In this document: positions 1 through 9,298 of the stretch, piece after piece
Numbering within the stretch: the stretch's first letter is position 1
Layout of the letters: each line of letters starts with the position of its first letter
NCBI RefSeq assembly: GCF_900116385.1
Contig: NZ_FPCI01000002.1
Span: 248,001 to 312,000 of the forward strand
Length of the DNA: 64,000 bases
DNA from: Pseudoxanthomonas sp. YR558
GTDB lineage: Bacteria > Pseudomonadota > Gammaproteobacteria > Xanthomonadales > Xanthomonadaceae
Direction: 5' to 3'
Made by a program: the position numbers and the translations under genes
The notes under the pieces: generated by a model
The model's input: only the letters and a program-made list of their open reading frames with translations
Told to the model about the DNA's origin: nothing
The model's database searches: none

Positions 1-1438
<1,438 letters not shown>

Positions 1439-1440
1439 GC

Positions 1441-3336
1441 TTACAGCACCGCGTTGTGGAAGTCGAAGCCGAGTTCGCTGCCGACGGCTTGCACCAGGTT
1501 GCCCTGGATGAAGTCGACACCGCCCATCCACATGGCCGCGGCGGCCTGCGGATCCTCGATCTGCTGGCCGATCACCTGCAGCCCCTGGCGATGGGCGGCA
1601 TCGATGACGCCGCGCAGCTGGTCGCGCAGCACCGGGTCGGCGTGCGCACTGGCGTATTTGCTGGACACGCGGACGAAGCCAAGGGGCAGCTGCGTGAGCA
1701 GGGCATCGGCCTCGGTACCGGGCTCGAACTGGCTCAGGCAGAACTGCACGCCCGCTGGCATGAGCTGCTGGCAGAACTGGCGCAGCGTGACGGTGTGGAT
1801 CAGCGCATCGGCCAGGCGAAGGTCGATGACCAGCGACGTGCCTTCGATGCCGCGCGCACGCAGTGCATCCAGCAGCCACTGCGCGTGCGAGTCACGCGCC
1901 AGAGAGCGCGGCGACTGGGACACGAATAGGCGCAGGGAAGGGCCCTCTGCTTGGCGTTCGGCCAGCACGTAGAGCGCATGTTCCAGCACCCAATGGTCGA
2001 TCTGCGCGATGCCGCCGGCCGATTCCGCCGCCGGGATGACCTGCGAGGCCGGTATCAGCGACCCGTCGGCCTGGCGCATGCGCAGCAGTACCTGGTATTG
2101 CGCCTGGTCGCTGCCGGCGACGGCGACGATCGGCTGGTAGGCGAGTTCGAACTGGCCGTCCTCGAGCGAAATGCTCGGTGCGTCCTCGTCGACCTGCGCA
2201 GGTTCGTAAGCGGCGAGGCTTTCCGGCTTCAGGCGGGCCTGCAGCACGGCGCGTTCGGTCGCTTCGAGCGCGCTGCCCGCATCGGCGAAGCCAAGCGACA
2301 GCGCGGTATAACCGACCGAACCGCGCAGCTTCAGTGACTCGTTCGCGCGAGCCTGGAAATCGTGGGCCGTCAGGCCGTCGCGCAGTTGTTGAGCGAGCGC
2401 GACCAGCGTGCCTTCGTCGACCGTGTCGGCGAGCATAAGGAAGCTGTTGTCGTTCAGGCGTGCGACCGGATGCGGCGACGCGGCGGCGGCGAGTTGGCGG
2501 CCGGCCTGGTTCATCAGGTGCTCGAACACGGCGTAGCCGTAACGCTCGCGAAGGCTCAGTGCGCTGCTGACTTCGATGAAGAACAGGCCGCCGCCCGCGT
2601 TGCGTTGCAGGCTGTCGGTGAGCTGCTGCAGCACGAACGTACGCGTGGGCAGGCCGGTTTCCGTATTCAACGTCGCGCGCGGGAGCGCTTGCTGGCGCTG
2701 GCGCGAGCGGAGGATGCGATTGGAGACGGCGGCGATCAGGTGTCGTGGCCGGATCGGCTTGTTGAGGAAGTCGTCCGCGCCGCTTTCCAGCACTTCGAAC
2801 TGGCGCTCCGGGTCCGGATCGCCGGTGAGGAAGACGATCGGCAGGTGCAGGTATTCGGGCTGCTGGCGGATCAACATCGTCAACGACATGCCGTCTTTGC
2901 CCGGCATGTGCAGATCCATCAGGACCAGGTCCGGATGGAATCGACGCATCGCATCGAGCACGCCGTCGGACTGCATCTGCACTTCGGCCTGCATGCCGGC
3001 GCCATGCAGCACGCTCTGCGCGAACAAGGCCTGCCCGCGGTCATCCTCGACGATCATCACGCGGTACGGCGATTCCGGATCGACGGGCGGTGGCGGGGTG
3101 GCGGTGTCGCTCGTCGCCGGGGCGGGCGGTGCGGTAGGCGACGTCGGGGCGGCGGAGACGGGTGTGGGGGTCGGTGGGGTCATCTCGACGGGCTCTCCGG
3201 CTCCGGGCAGGTCCTCGTCCTCCGGGGCGGCATCGCCCGCCCAACGTCGCCAATAGTGCGCCGGTGGGGTTTCGGCACGCAGGCGCGAGCGCGGCGGCTC
3301 ATCCTGCATGCGGGACGTGGAATCGATGGCGGACAT
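1441..3336 (-). CDS. Response regulator with degenerate GGDEF and EAL domains
   Basis: The 631-residue protein has a Pro-rich N-terminus, then a complete receiver domain (about 91-210: acidic pocket EDD 97-99, phospho-Asp D141 in LVLMDLHMPG, T171, K193). A GGDEF-like region lacks the GGDEF motif (ARLNDNSF at its place). The EAL-like domain (about 395-620) has QVLLR where EALLR is expected and QFEPG where the catalytic DDFGTG belongs. Known EAL phosphodiesterases need those acidic residues, so I infer a c-di-GMP-binding or signalling protein rather than an enzyme, in the style of FimX. It is the first gene of a two-gene unit with the hybrid kinase downstream. The family call is sure; ligand binding is not shown. 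Confidence 0.87.
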   Translation of the reverse strand: MSAIDSTSRMQDEPPRSRLRAETPPAHYWRRWAGDAAPEDEDLPGAGEPVEMTPPTPTPVSAAPTSPTAPPAPATSDTATPPPPVDPESPYRVMIVEDDRGQALFAQSVLHGAGMQAEVQMQSDGVLDAMRRFHPDLVLMDLHMPGKDGMSLTMLIRQQPEYLHLPIVFLTGDPDPERQFEVLESGADDFLNKPIRPRHLIAAVSNRILRSRQRQQALPRATLNTETGLPTRTFVLQQLTDSLQRNAGGGLFFIEVSSALSLRERYGYAVFEHLMNQAGRQLAAAASPHPVARLNDNSFLMLADTVDEGTLVALAQQLRDGLTAHDFQARANESLKLRGSVGYTALSLGFADAGSALEATERAVLQARLKPESLAAYEPAQVDEDAPSISLEDGQFELAYQPIVAVAGSDQAQYQVLLRMRQADGSLIPASQVIPAAESAGGIAQIDHWVLEHALYVLAERQAEGPSLRLFVSQSPRSLARDSHAQWLLDALRARGIEGTSLVIDLRLADALIHTVTLRQFCQQLMPAGVQFCLSQFEPGTEADALLTQLPLGFVRVSSKYASAHADPVLRDQLRGVIDAAHRQGLQVIGQQIEDPQAAAAMWMGGVDFIQGNLVQAVGSELGFDFHNAVL

Positions 3337-3418
3337 CAGGCTTCCCCAAGCTGAGCCCCATTATGCGATGAAGTTCACAGGTGAGGCAGACCCATGATCC
3401 CCGATGCGCTGGCGCCTG

Positions 3419-4039
3419 TCACGGGCCAGAGGTCGGGGGTGTCGCCTGCGTCGCGGGCAGCGGTTCCAGGAGCCGCTTCAGTCCGCGCGAAAGCGTGCGC
3501 CAGACCCACCACACGGCGATCGCCACCAGCAACGACATCCCTACAACAAGGAACAACGCAATCCAGGGGTGTGCAAAGGCCAACGACAGGCCACCGACCA
3601 CAACGGCGTCTTCGGCGACGGAGGCCGTCCAGTTGCTGACCGGCTCCGGGGACGTGTTCATCAAGGCACGGGAGCCGCTCTTCAGCAGGTGGCTGGTCAG
3701 TGCGACGCCCGCGCCCGCGGCGAGCGCGCCGCCGCTGAGCTGGCCGTCCGGCGACAGGGTCGCCGCGGCCAGGAAAGCGCCCGCCGGCACACGGGCCAGG
3801 GTCTGCAGCAGGTCCCAACCCGAATCGACCCCAGGGATCTTGTCGGCGAAAAACTCCGTCAGCGCCAGCGCGCCGGATGTGCCGAGCACCCACCAGGATT
3901 CGGTCACCTGCAGGGCCGGCGGCAGGTCGAGCCAGCCGAGCGCGCCTGCGAGTCCGAGGCCGAAGACCGTCAGATAGACACGGATGCCCGCCATCCATGC
4001 CAACAAGATCCCAATTACGAAAAGATGCGCTTCGGACAT
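3419..4039 (-). CDS. DUF4126 family membrane protein
   Basis: 206-residue integral membrane protein with several hydrophobic segments (MSEAHLFVIGILLAWMAGIR at the start, then Ala/Gly-rich helices and a Leu/Val-rich helix near the C-terminus) ending in a basic, Pro-rich tail. The pattern GIRVYLTVFGLGLAG with FADKIPGVDSGWD is typical of DUF4126, a family of unknown function. I chose the ATG at 4039 because GGGAG lies about 8 bases upstream; a longer frame to 4099 has no such site. It is transcribed away from the DUF6776 gene at 4138, so the short region between 4039 and 4138 should carry divergent promoters. Confidence 0.75.
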   Translation of the reverse strand: MSEAHLFVIGILLAWMAGIRVYLTVFGLGLAGALGWLDLPPALQVTESWWVLGTSGALALTEFFADKIPGVDSGWDLLQTLARVPAGAFLAAATLSPDGQLSGGALAAGAGVALTSHLLKSGSRALMNTSPEPVSNWTASVAEDAVVVGGLSLAFAHPWIALFLVVGMSLLVAIAVWWVWRTLSRGLKRLLEPLPATQATPPTSGP

Positions 4040-4137
4040 GTCAGCCACTCCCGGTAAACTCGAGGACTCGCGCCACTGCGGCGAGTATAGGGGTCCCATC
4101 TGGCTGCCGGCTGAGTGCCGGGCGCCGTTTGTCCGTC

Positions 4138-4872
4138 ATGTCCGAGCGTCTTCCATCCCGCTTCCGCATCGTCCCGCGCGATGCGGCCGTACGTCGTCGA
4201 GGCACCACGCTACTGTTGGGTATCGCCTGGGCGGGTAGCCTGGCGGCCGCCTGGTTCGTCGCCAGCCATACGGCCGCGCCGCGCCTAGCGCAGGCGGATG
4301 CCGCGCGGGGGCGTGCCGAGCGCGATATCGCCGCCGTACGCAACGAATTGCGTTCGCTGCAACAGCGCGAGTCGACCCTTGCCCGTTCCGACCAGATCAG
4401 CCGCGCGGCCAACGCTGAAGTGCAGGACGCGCTGGCCGAGCGAGACGAAGAGATCGCCGCATTGCGCGCCGACGTGGCGTTCTACGAGCGCCTGGTCGGT
4501 GCCACCAGCCAGCGTAAAGGCCTGGGTGTGCACGTGGCCGAGTTCGAGCCCGCATCGGGCGGCACGTGGCGCTACCAGATCATGCTGACCCAGACGCTCA
4601 ACCGCGGCGCGATCAGCCAGGGCCAGATGCGCTTCATCGTGGAAGGCGTGCGCAACGGCAAGCTCGCCGCGGTCGCCTGGGACGAGCTGCACCAGCAGCG
4701 CAGCGCACCCGGGCAGGCCTATTCATTCCGATATTTCCAACAGTTGGATGGCAGCGTGATGCTGCCGCCGGGCTTCACGCCGCAACGCGTCAAGGTGACG
4801 CTGCACGGCGACGACGCGGCGGTGGAGCAGGCGTTCGACTGGAAGACCGCTACCGCCGCAGGAGGCAAGTGA
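4138..4872 (+). CDS. DUF6776 family membrane-anchored coiled-coil protein (copy 1)
   Basis: 244-residue protein with a short basic N-terminus, one membrane anchor (about 27-45), a charged coiled coil (about 55-115) containing [11 protein letters not shown] and [21 protein letters not shown], and a C-terminal beta-rich domain (ML-TQTLNRGAISQG, YSFRYFQQLDGSVMLPPGF). The topology suggests an inner-membrane anchor with a periplasmic domain. It is a clear paralogue of the gene at 5347, sharing about the same order of motifs, and the bactofilin gene starts 1 base after its stop. Function is unknown; linkage suggests an envelope-assembly partner of the bactofilin. Confidence 0.75.
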   Translation: MSERLPSRFRIVPRDAAVRRRGTTLLLGIAWAGSLAAAWFVASHTAAPRLAQADAARGRAERDIAAVRNELRSLQQRESTLARSDQISRAANAEVQDALAERDEEIAALRADVAFYERLVGATSQRKGLGVHVAEFEPASGGTWRYQIMLTQTLNRGAISQGQMRFIVEGVRNGKLAAVAWDELHQQRSAPGQAYSFRYFQQLDGSVMLPPGFTPQRVKVTLHGDDAAVEQAFDWKTATAAGGK

Positions 4873-4873
4873 G

Positions 4874-5299
4874 ATGTTCAAGAACAAGCCCATCCGTCCG
4901 GACGTGGGTGCCATCGACACCCTGATCGGGCCCCAGGTGACCATCCGTGGCGACGTCGTGTTCAGTGGCGGTCTCTACGTTGAAGGCCATATCCAGGGCA
5001 AGGTGATCGCTGAATCCGGCGAACGCGCCGTGCTGACGCTGGCCGAGCAGGGCAGCATCGAAGGCGAAGTACAGGCGCCGGTAGTGGTGATCAATGGCCG
5101 TATGGTCGGCGATGTGTATGCGCACGAGCGCATCGAACTGGCCCCCAAGGCCCGCGTCCACGGCAACCTGCATTACAAGGTGGTCGAGATGAATGCCGGT
5201 GCGCAGCTGACCGGCCACCTCGTGCACGCCGAGGCGGTCCCGGCCGGCCAGCCAAGAGAGGGCGCCGCCCTGCCCGAAGCCTGGGCCGCCGACGCCTGA
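4874..5299 (+). CDS. Bactofilin (polymer-forming cytoskeletal protein)
   Basis: 141-residue protein dominated by the bactofilin beta-helix (about 15-110): IDTLIGPQVTIRGDVVFSGG, VEGHIQGKV, EGEVQAPVVVINGRMVGDVYAHERIELAPKARVHGN. Short flexible tails on both sides are as usual in the family. Bactofilins self-assemble without nucleotide and organise envelope processes such as stalk growth or cell curvature. The start at 4874 lies 1 base after the preceding stop with GGAGG upstream (AGGAGGCAAGTGAG), so it is translationally coupled to the DUF6776 gene. The family assignment is firm; the cellular role here is inferred only. Confidence 0.9.
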   Translation: MFKNKPIRPDVGAIDTLIGPQVTIRGDVVFSGGLYVEGHIQGKVIAESGERAVLTLAEQGSIEGEVQAPVVVINGRMVGDVYAHERIELAPKARVHGNLHYKVVEMNAGAQLTGHLVHAEAVPAGQPREGAALPEAWAADA

Positions 5300-5334
5300 G
5301 GCGGCCATTCAGAGCCTGATGTGAGACGCCGCGC

Positions 5335-5346
5335 TATCCTGCGGCC
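5335..5346 (+). promoter_or_regulatory. Possible -10 element of a near-leaderless gene
   Basis: TATCCT at 5335-5340 sits 6 bases before the ATG at 5347, and no Shine-Dalgarno sequence is visible. A transcript starting about 7 bases after the hexamer would begin at the start codon. No convincing -35 was found. Confidence 0.3.
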
Positions 5347-6072
5347 ATGAGCACCAGGCCCGTCCCGCCGACCGTGCCCCCGCCCCGCGCGGTGGGGTGG
5401 CCGGTGTTGTTCGCGGTCCTGGTGCTTGTGCTGGGATTCGGCGTCTGGGGTGCCTGGCAGGTGTTCGCGCGCCATGCCGGCGACACGCCCACGCCAGGCC
5501 AGCTGCGGGCCCAGCAGCAGCGCATCGAAACGCTGGAGCAGCGCGCCGCCACCCTGGCGCGCTCGGACCAGATCAGCCGCGACGCCAATCGCGACCTGCA
5601 GGCCACACTCGCCGAGCGCGACGAGGAGATCTCCGGTCTGCGCGCCGACGTCGCCTTCTACGAACGTTTCGTCGGTGCCACCGCGCAGCGTCGTGGCCTG
5701 TCGGTGCACGAACTCACCCTGGTACCCCAGGACGCGCAGGCTTGGCACTTCACCGCCACTCTCACCCAGAACCTCAACCGGGGCGCCGTGAATGCCGGCC
5801 GCCTGCTGGTATCGGTGGAAGGCACCGAGGGCGGAAAGCTCCGCCGGCTGGGCTGGTCCGACCTGCGCCAGCAGGCGAATGCGCCGGGCGTGGCGTATTC
5901 CTTCAAGTATTTCCAGCAGGTGGAAGGCGATCTGTTGCTGCCCCAGGGTTTCAAGCCGGTGCGGGTGATCGCGCGCGTGGTGCCGCAGGGCGGTACGGCC
6001 GTGGAACAGTCGTTCCCGTGGGCACAGGCCGCCGCGAAGGATGGCGCAGGCGAAGGCGCCGCGGCCCGCTGA
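5347..6072 (+). CDS. DUF6776 family membrane-anchored coiled-coil protein (copy 2)
   Basis: 241-residue paralogue of the protein at 4138. It has a Pro-rich cytoplasmic start, one membrane segment (about 18-37), a coiled coil (about 50-105: [41 protein letters not shown]) and the same C-terminal domain ([35 protein letters not shown]). Sequence similarity is strong throughout the coiled coil and the FKYFQQ region but the tails differ, so the duplication is not recent. It lies 47 bases after the bactofilin stop. Function unknown; one possibility is that the two copies form a heteromeric periplasmic complex around the bactofilin scaffold. Confidence 0.75.
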   Translation: MSTRPVPPTVPPPRAVGWPVLFAVLVLVLGFGVWGAWQVFARHAGDTPTPGQLRAQQQRIETLEQRAATLARSDQISRDANRDLQATLAERDEEISGLRADVAFYERFVGATAQRRGLSVHELTLVPQDAQAWHFTATLTQNLNRGAVNAGRLLVSVEGTEGGKLRRLGWSDLRQQANAPGVAYSFKYFQQVEGDLLLPQGFKPVRVIARVVPQGGTAVEQSFPWAQAAAKDGAGEGAAAR

Positions 6073-6109
6073 ACTTGAACTGCCTGCCGCCAGCCCCCAT
6101 CCTTTTGCC

Positions 6110-6496
6110 ATGACCACCGTCGTTTCCCTGCCCATCGCGCCGGCCGCGCCGGACTACCAGTCCATCGACCGGCCGCTCAATTTCACCCCGGCGGCTGCGG
6201 CGAAGGTGCGCGAACTGATCCAGGACGAAGGCAACGAGGCGCTGGCGCTGCGGGTCTATATCCAGGGCGGCGGCTGCTCCGGCTTCCAGTACGGCTTCGA
6301 ATTCGACGAGAACCGCGCCGAGGACGACGTTGCAGTGAACACCGACGGCGTTTCGCTGCTCGTCGATCCGCTGAGCCTTCAATACCTGATGGGTGCGGAA
6401 GTCGACTACAGCGAGAGCCTGCAAGGTGCGCAGTTCGTCATTCGCAACCCCAACGCCAAGACGACGTGCGGCTGCGGCAGCAGTTTCAGCATGTGA
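6110..6496 (+). CDS. erpA: Iron-sulfur cluster insertion protein ErpA
   Basis: 128-residue A-type Fe-S carrier that delivers [4Fe-4S] or [2Fe-2S] clusters to apo-proteins. The three cluster cysteines are visible: one in [11 protein letters not shown] and two in CGCGSSFSM at the very C-terminus. The core starts at [16 protein letters not shown] place the start at the ATG 6110, not the upstream in-frame ATG at 6041 that lies inside the preceding gene; this gives the usual family length plus a short N-terminal tail. The stop overlaps the next start (TGATG), so nudC is translationally coupled. Confidence 0.93.
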   Translation: MTTVVSLPIAPAAPDYQSIDRPLNFTPAAAAKVRELIQDEGNEALALRVYIQGGGCSGFQYGFEFDENRAEDDVAVNTDGVSLLVDPLSLQYLMGAEVDYSESLQGAQFVIRNPNAKTTCGCGSSFSM

Positions 6497-7437
6497 TGCA
6501 TGGCCTGCCGCGTTCAGTGACAGGTCTTCCAGCTCCCTCCGCTCCATTGACCGGGTTCGCCTTTGCTGGCGATACGCTCGATCGTGCCGATGCGCTGCGT
6601 GACGATGCCGACGCGCTGGCCCGTCTGTGGCCCGAGGCACGCGTCCTGCTGCTCGAGGACGATGGGCGTGCACTGGCCGATGCTGAGGGCGAACTCTTCG
6701 CAGCAGCGGGCGCCGCCTTGGGTGGCGGTCCGGGCGCGAGCCTTTTCCTGGGGTTGAAGGATGGTGTGGCGTGGTTCGCCGCGCATGCGCGCCATCACGC
6801 GATGCAGGCGCCGTCGCATGTCGATCTGCGCCGCGCGGCCGCGTCCTGGCCGCCCTTCGAATCCGGCGTCTTCGCGATGGCACGCGCGCTGTTGCACTGG
6901 CAGGCCTCCACCCGGTTCTGCAGTGCCTGCGGCGGCGCGATCACCTTCAAGCGCGCGGGCTACATCGCGCACTGCACGCAATGCGGCAAGGATCACTATC
7001 CGCGCGTCGATCCTGCCGCCATCGTGGCGGTCAGCGACGGTGAGCGACTGTTGCTAGGCCGCCAGGCCGCGTGGCCACCGCGCCGCTATTCGGTCCTCGC
7101 CGGGTTCGTGGAGCCTGGCGAAACACTTGAGCAGACGGTTGCGCGCGAAGTGTTCGAAGAGGCGCAGGTGCGCGTGCGCGCATGCCGCTACCTTGGCGCG
7201 CAGCCCTGGCCGTTCCCTGGCGCGCTGATGCTGGGCTTCAGCGCGGAAGGCGAGCCCGATCCACCGCAGGTGGATGGCGAACTCGAGGACGCGCGCTGGT
7301 TCACCTTCGAAGAAGTCGATGCGGCGCTGCACGGGGAAGGTGGCGACGATGCGCCGCTGCTGCTTTCTCCTTCGATCTCCATTGCGCGCGCGCTCATCGA
7401 GCACTGGCATGCTGCCATGCTGGCGCGGCGCCCATAG
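6496..7437 (+). CDS. nudC: NADH pyrophosphatase (Nudix hydrolase NudC family)
   Basis: 313-residue enzyme predicted to cleave NAD(H) to NMN(H) and AMP, or to remove NAD caps from RNA. A zinc ribbon with two CxxC pairs (CSAC, CTQC; about 142-162) precedes the Nudix domain. The Nudix box GFVEPGETLEQTVAREVFEEAQV has all acidic residues but Gln where the usual late Gly stands. The NudC-specific QPWPFP motif follows (here AQPWPFP). The start overlaps the erpA stop by one base (TGATG). Family call is firm; specificity follows from the QPWPFP array. Confidence 0.9.
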   Translation: MHGLPRSVTGLPAPSAPLTGFAFAGDTLDRADALRDDADALARLWPEARVLLLEDDGRALADAEGELFAAAGAALGGGPGASLFLGLKDGVAWFAAHARHHAMQAPSHVDLRRAAASWPPFESGVFAMARALLHWQASTRFCSACGGAITFKRAGYIAHCTQCGKDHYPRVDPAAIVAVSDGERLLLGRQAAWPPRRYSVLAGFVEPGETLEQTVAREVFEEAQVRVRACRYLGAQPWPFPGALMLGFSAEGEPDPPQVDGELEDARWFTFEEVDAALHGEGGDDAPLLLSPSISIARALIEHWHAAMLARRP

Positions 7438-7503
7438 GCATACCACCCGTGCAGACCGGCCATTAACGCCCCGGCGCGCTAGAATCCGGGCCCGGAGGAC
7501 GTC

Positions 7504-8394
7504 ATGTCGATCACCCTCGTCGCGGTCGTGATTGCACTGGTGCTGGGCCATGTCGCGCCCACGCTGGTCATTTCGCTGCGCCAGTACGCCTGGTATCGCG
7601 CATGGCTGGAGTGGCTGACCCGCAATACGGGGCACGGCGCTGCGTGGCAGGGACGCTACGGCATCACGCTTGCGCTGGTCCCGGTGCTGCTCCTGGTCGG
7701 CATCCTGCAATGGCTGCTCGATGGCCCCATCTACGGGCTGGTGGGGTTGTTGTTCGATATCGCGGTGCTCGTGTACGCGTGGGGGCCGCGTGACCTCGAT
7801 GTGGATGTCGAGGCCGTCATCGATGCACATGATCCGCCGACCCGACGCGCGGCCATCGCCCGGCTTGGCCTGACCGGCGAAGCCGCCGCACTCGATGGCC
7901 CCGCGCTGGTGGAAGCGGTGTTCCGCAATGCGTTGGAGCGCTGGTTCGGCGTGCTGTTCTGGTTCCTCCTGCTCGGCCCCGTGGGCGCGATGCTCTACCG
8001 GTTGACGGTTCTCGCGGCGCACGAGACCTGGGCCGATCTGCCATCGGCGAACCGCGAAGGCGTGCGCGTGTTGAAGGCGGCGCTCGAATGGCCCGTCGCG
8101 CAACTGATGACGCTGGCGATGGCCCTGGTCGGTAATTTCGACACCGTGTTCTCGACGTGGCGCGAAAGCGGCGGCGCGCGGTTCGCGCTGGATGCGGGAT
8201 TCCTGGGCAGTGCGGCGCGCGCCAGCGTGCGTTGCGAGCTGGCCGAGGAAGCCGAGGAGTACGCCGAAGAGGGCATGGTCCAGGCGATGCGCGAATTGCC
8301 CGAACTGCGCGATGCGATGAGCCTGGTGTGGCGCATCCTGCTGCTGTGGCTGGCGGTGATTGCCGTGTTCGTGATCGGCGGCTGGGTCAGCTGA
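7504..8394 (+). CDS. ampE: AmpE-like membrane protein
   Basis: 296-residue inner-membrane protein with hydrophobic segments at about 3-25, 55-75, 80-95, 145-170 and 275-295. It matches AmpE in length and in motifs such as LISLRQYAWYRAWLEWL, EAVFRNALERWFGVLFWF and the Gly/Pro loop before MLYRL. AmpE is linked to AmpD in beta-lactamase induction in enterics and pseudomonads, but no ampD or ampC gene is visible here. A good Shine-Dalgarno GGAGG (CCCGGAGGACGTC) precedes the ATG. The upstream TAGAAT at about 7480-7485 is a plausible -10. Confidence 0.85.
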   Translation: MSITLVAVVIALVLGHVAPTLVISLRQYAWYRAWLEWLTRNTGHGAAWQGRYGITLALVPVLLLVGILQWLLDGPIYGLVGLLFDIAVLVYAWGPRDLDVDVEAVIDAHDPPTRRAAIARLGLTGEAAALDGPALVEAVFRNALERWFGVLFWFLLLGPVGAMLYRLTVLAAHETWADLPSANREGVRVLKAALEWPVAQLMTLAMALVGNFDTVFSTWRESGGARFALDAGFLGSAARASVRCELAEEAEEYAEEGMVQAMRELPELRDAMSLVWRILLLWLAVIAVFVIGGWVS

Positions 8395-8400
8395 CGTAGG

Positions 8401-8817
8401 TCAGCCCGGCGCGAGCCAGGCGAACGGGGCCCACGGCAGGTTGCGCGCGATCCAGTAGGCCGGCATCAGCACAAGCCAGAGCGCGGGTTTGCCGAGAATA
8501 CGAGCCAGGGGCGCCAAGGCGCGCGGCTGCCAACCGAGCTGCCAGAGCACGACGAAAGGCGCCAGGAACAGCAATCCGACCGCCAGCACGTTGAAGCGCA
8601 GGGCCGCCATCAGGTCTCCGTGCACAAGCGCATGTAACGCGCGTGTGATGCCGCAGCCTGCGCAGAAGTAGCCGGTGACTGCGCGAAAGATGCAGGGCGG
8701 AAATGGATTGCCGGGTAGATTCGGATCGAACGTGCGCAGCGCCCAGATGCCCGCCGCAGCCACCAACAGGGCGGCGGCGGACACCATCAGGAACAGCGGG
8801 CGCCGCTCTCCGATCAC
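8401..8817 (-). CDS. DUF2752 family membrane protein
   Basis: 138-residue protein with the family signature FCAGCGITRALHALVHGD, standing for the usual CPGCGLTRA, and three hydrophobic segments. DUF2752 is a small membrane family of unknown role. The start is read as GTG at 8817, because its GTGA overlaps the TGA of the upstream CD225-type gene; the longer ATG frame would run deep into that gene. Coupling to the CD225 protein suggests a shared membrane function. The stop at 8401 is only a few bases from the convergent ampE stop. Confidence 0.72.
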   Translation of the reverse strand: MIGERRPLFLMVSAAALLVAAAGIWALRTFDPNLPGNPFPPCIFRAVTGYFCAGCGITRALHALVHGDLMAALRFNVLAVGLLFLAPFVVLWQLGWQPRALAPLARILGKPALWLVLMPAYWIARNLPWAPFAWLAPG

Positions 8818-9188
8818 TGGTTGGCTTCGATCTGCTGCTGGAATTCCTGGATGCGCTCCATGTATCCCTCGACGCCTCCCATCAGGGCGAGCGACACGAA
8901 GAACAGGATCACGGCGGCGCCGATGATGCCGGCGGTCACCCATGTCCAGATCTTCGCGTTCTTCGAGGCGGCGCGCGCGCCATCAAGATCGCCCTGGCGC
9001 AACAGCGTGCCGACCTTCGTCGAGAACACGATCGCCACCACGCCGGTCACGATGCCGGGAAAGCTGTAGCAGACAATGCAGCAGAGCAGGAACGCGAGCA
9101 CGGTCGAGGTGATCGACCAGGCGAGGTAGGAGGGAATCGGCGCACCCTCGATAACCGGTGGTGGCGTGACGGGCGGAATGGAACTCAT
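8814..9188 (-). CDS. CD225/dispanin family small membrane protein
   Basis: 124-residue protein: a Pro-rich cytoplasmic N-terminus, a first membrane segment (SYLAWSITSTVLAFLLCCIV), a loop with FSTKVGTLLRQGDLDGARAASKNAK, and a second membrane segment (TAGIIGAAVILFFVSLALM). This two-helix plan with a basic loop is the CD225 (dispanin, IFITM-like) architecture found widely in bacteria without a known function. The ATG at 9188 has AAGGAGA 5-6 bases upstream. It overlaps the downstream DUF2752 gene by 4 bases. Confidence 0.78.
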   Translation of the reverse strand: MSSIPPVTPPPVIEGAPIPSYLAWSITSTVLAFLLCCIVCYSFPGIVTGVVAIVFSTKVGTLLRQGDLDGARAASKNAKIWTWVTAGIIGAAVILFFVSLALMGGVEGYMERIQEFQQQIEANQ

Positions 9189-9298
9189 GGGTCTCTCCTT
9201 GGACGAGGTGGCGCGCGAGTCGGCCTGCACGCCGCTCAAGCCGCCCAATAGTGCCAGACCGCGGAACAAAAATGATCAGCGCGCGCTGGGCAGATGCA

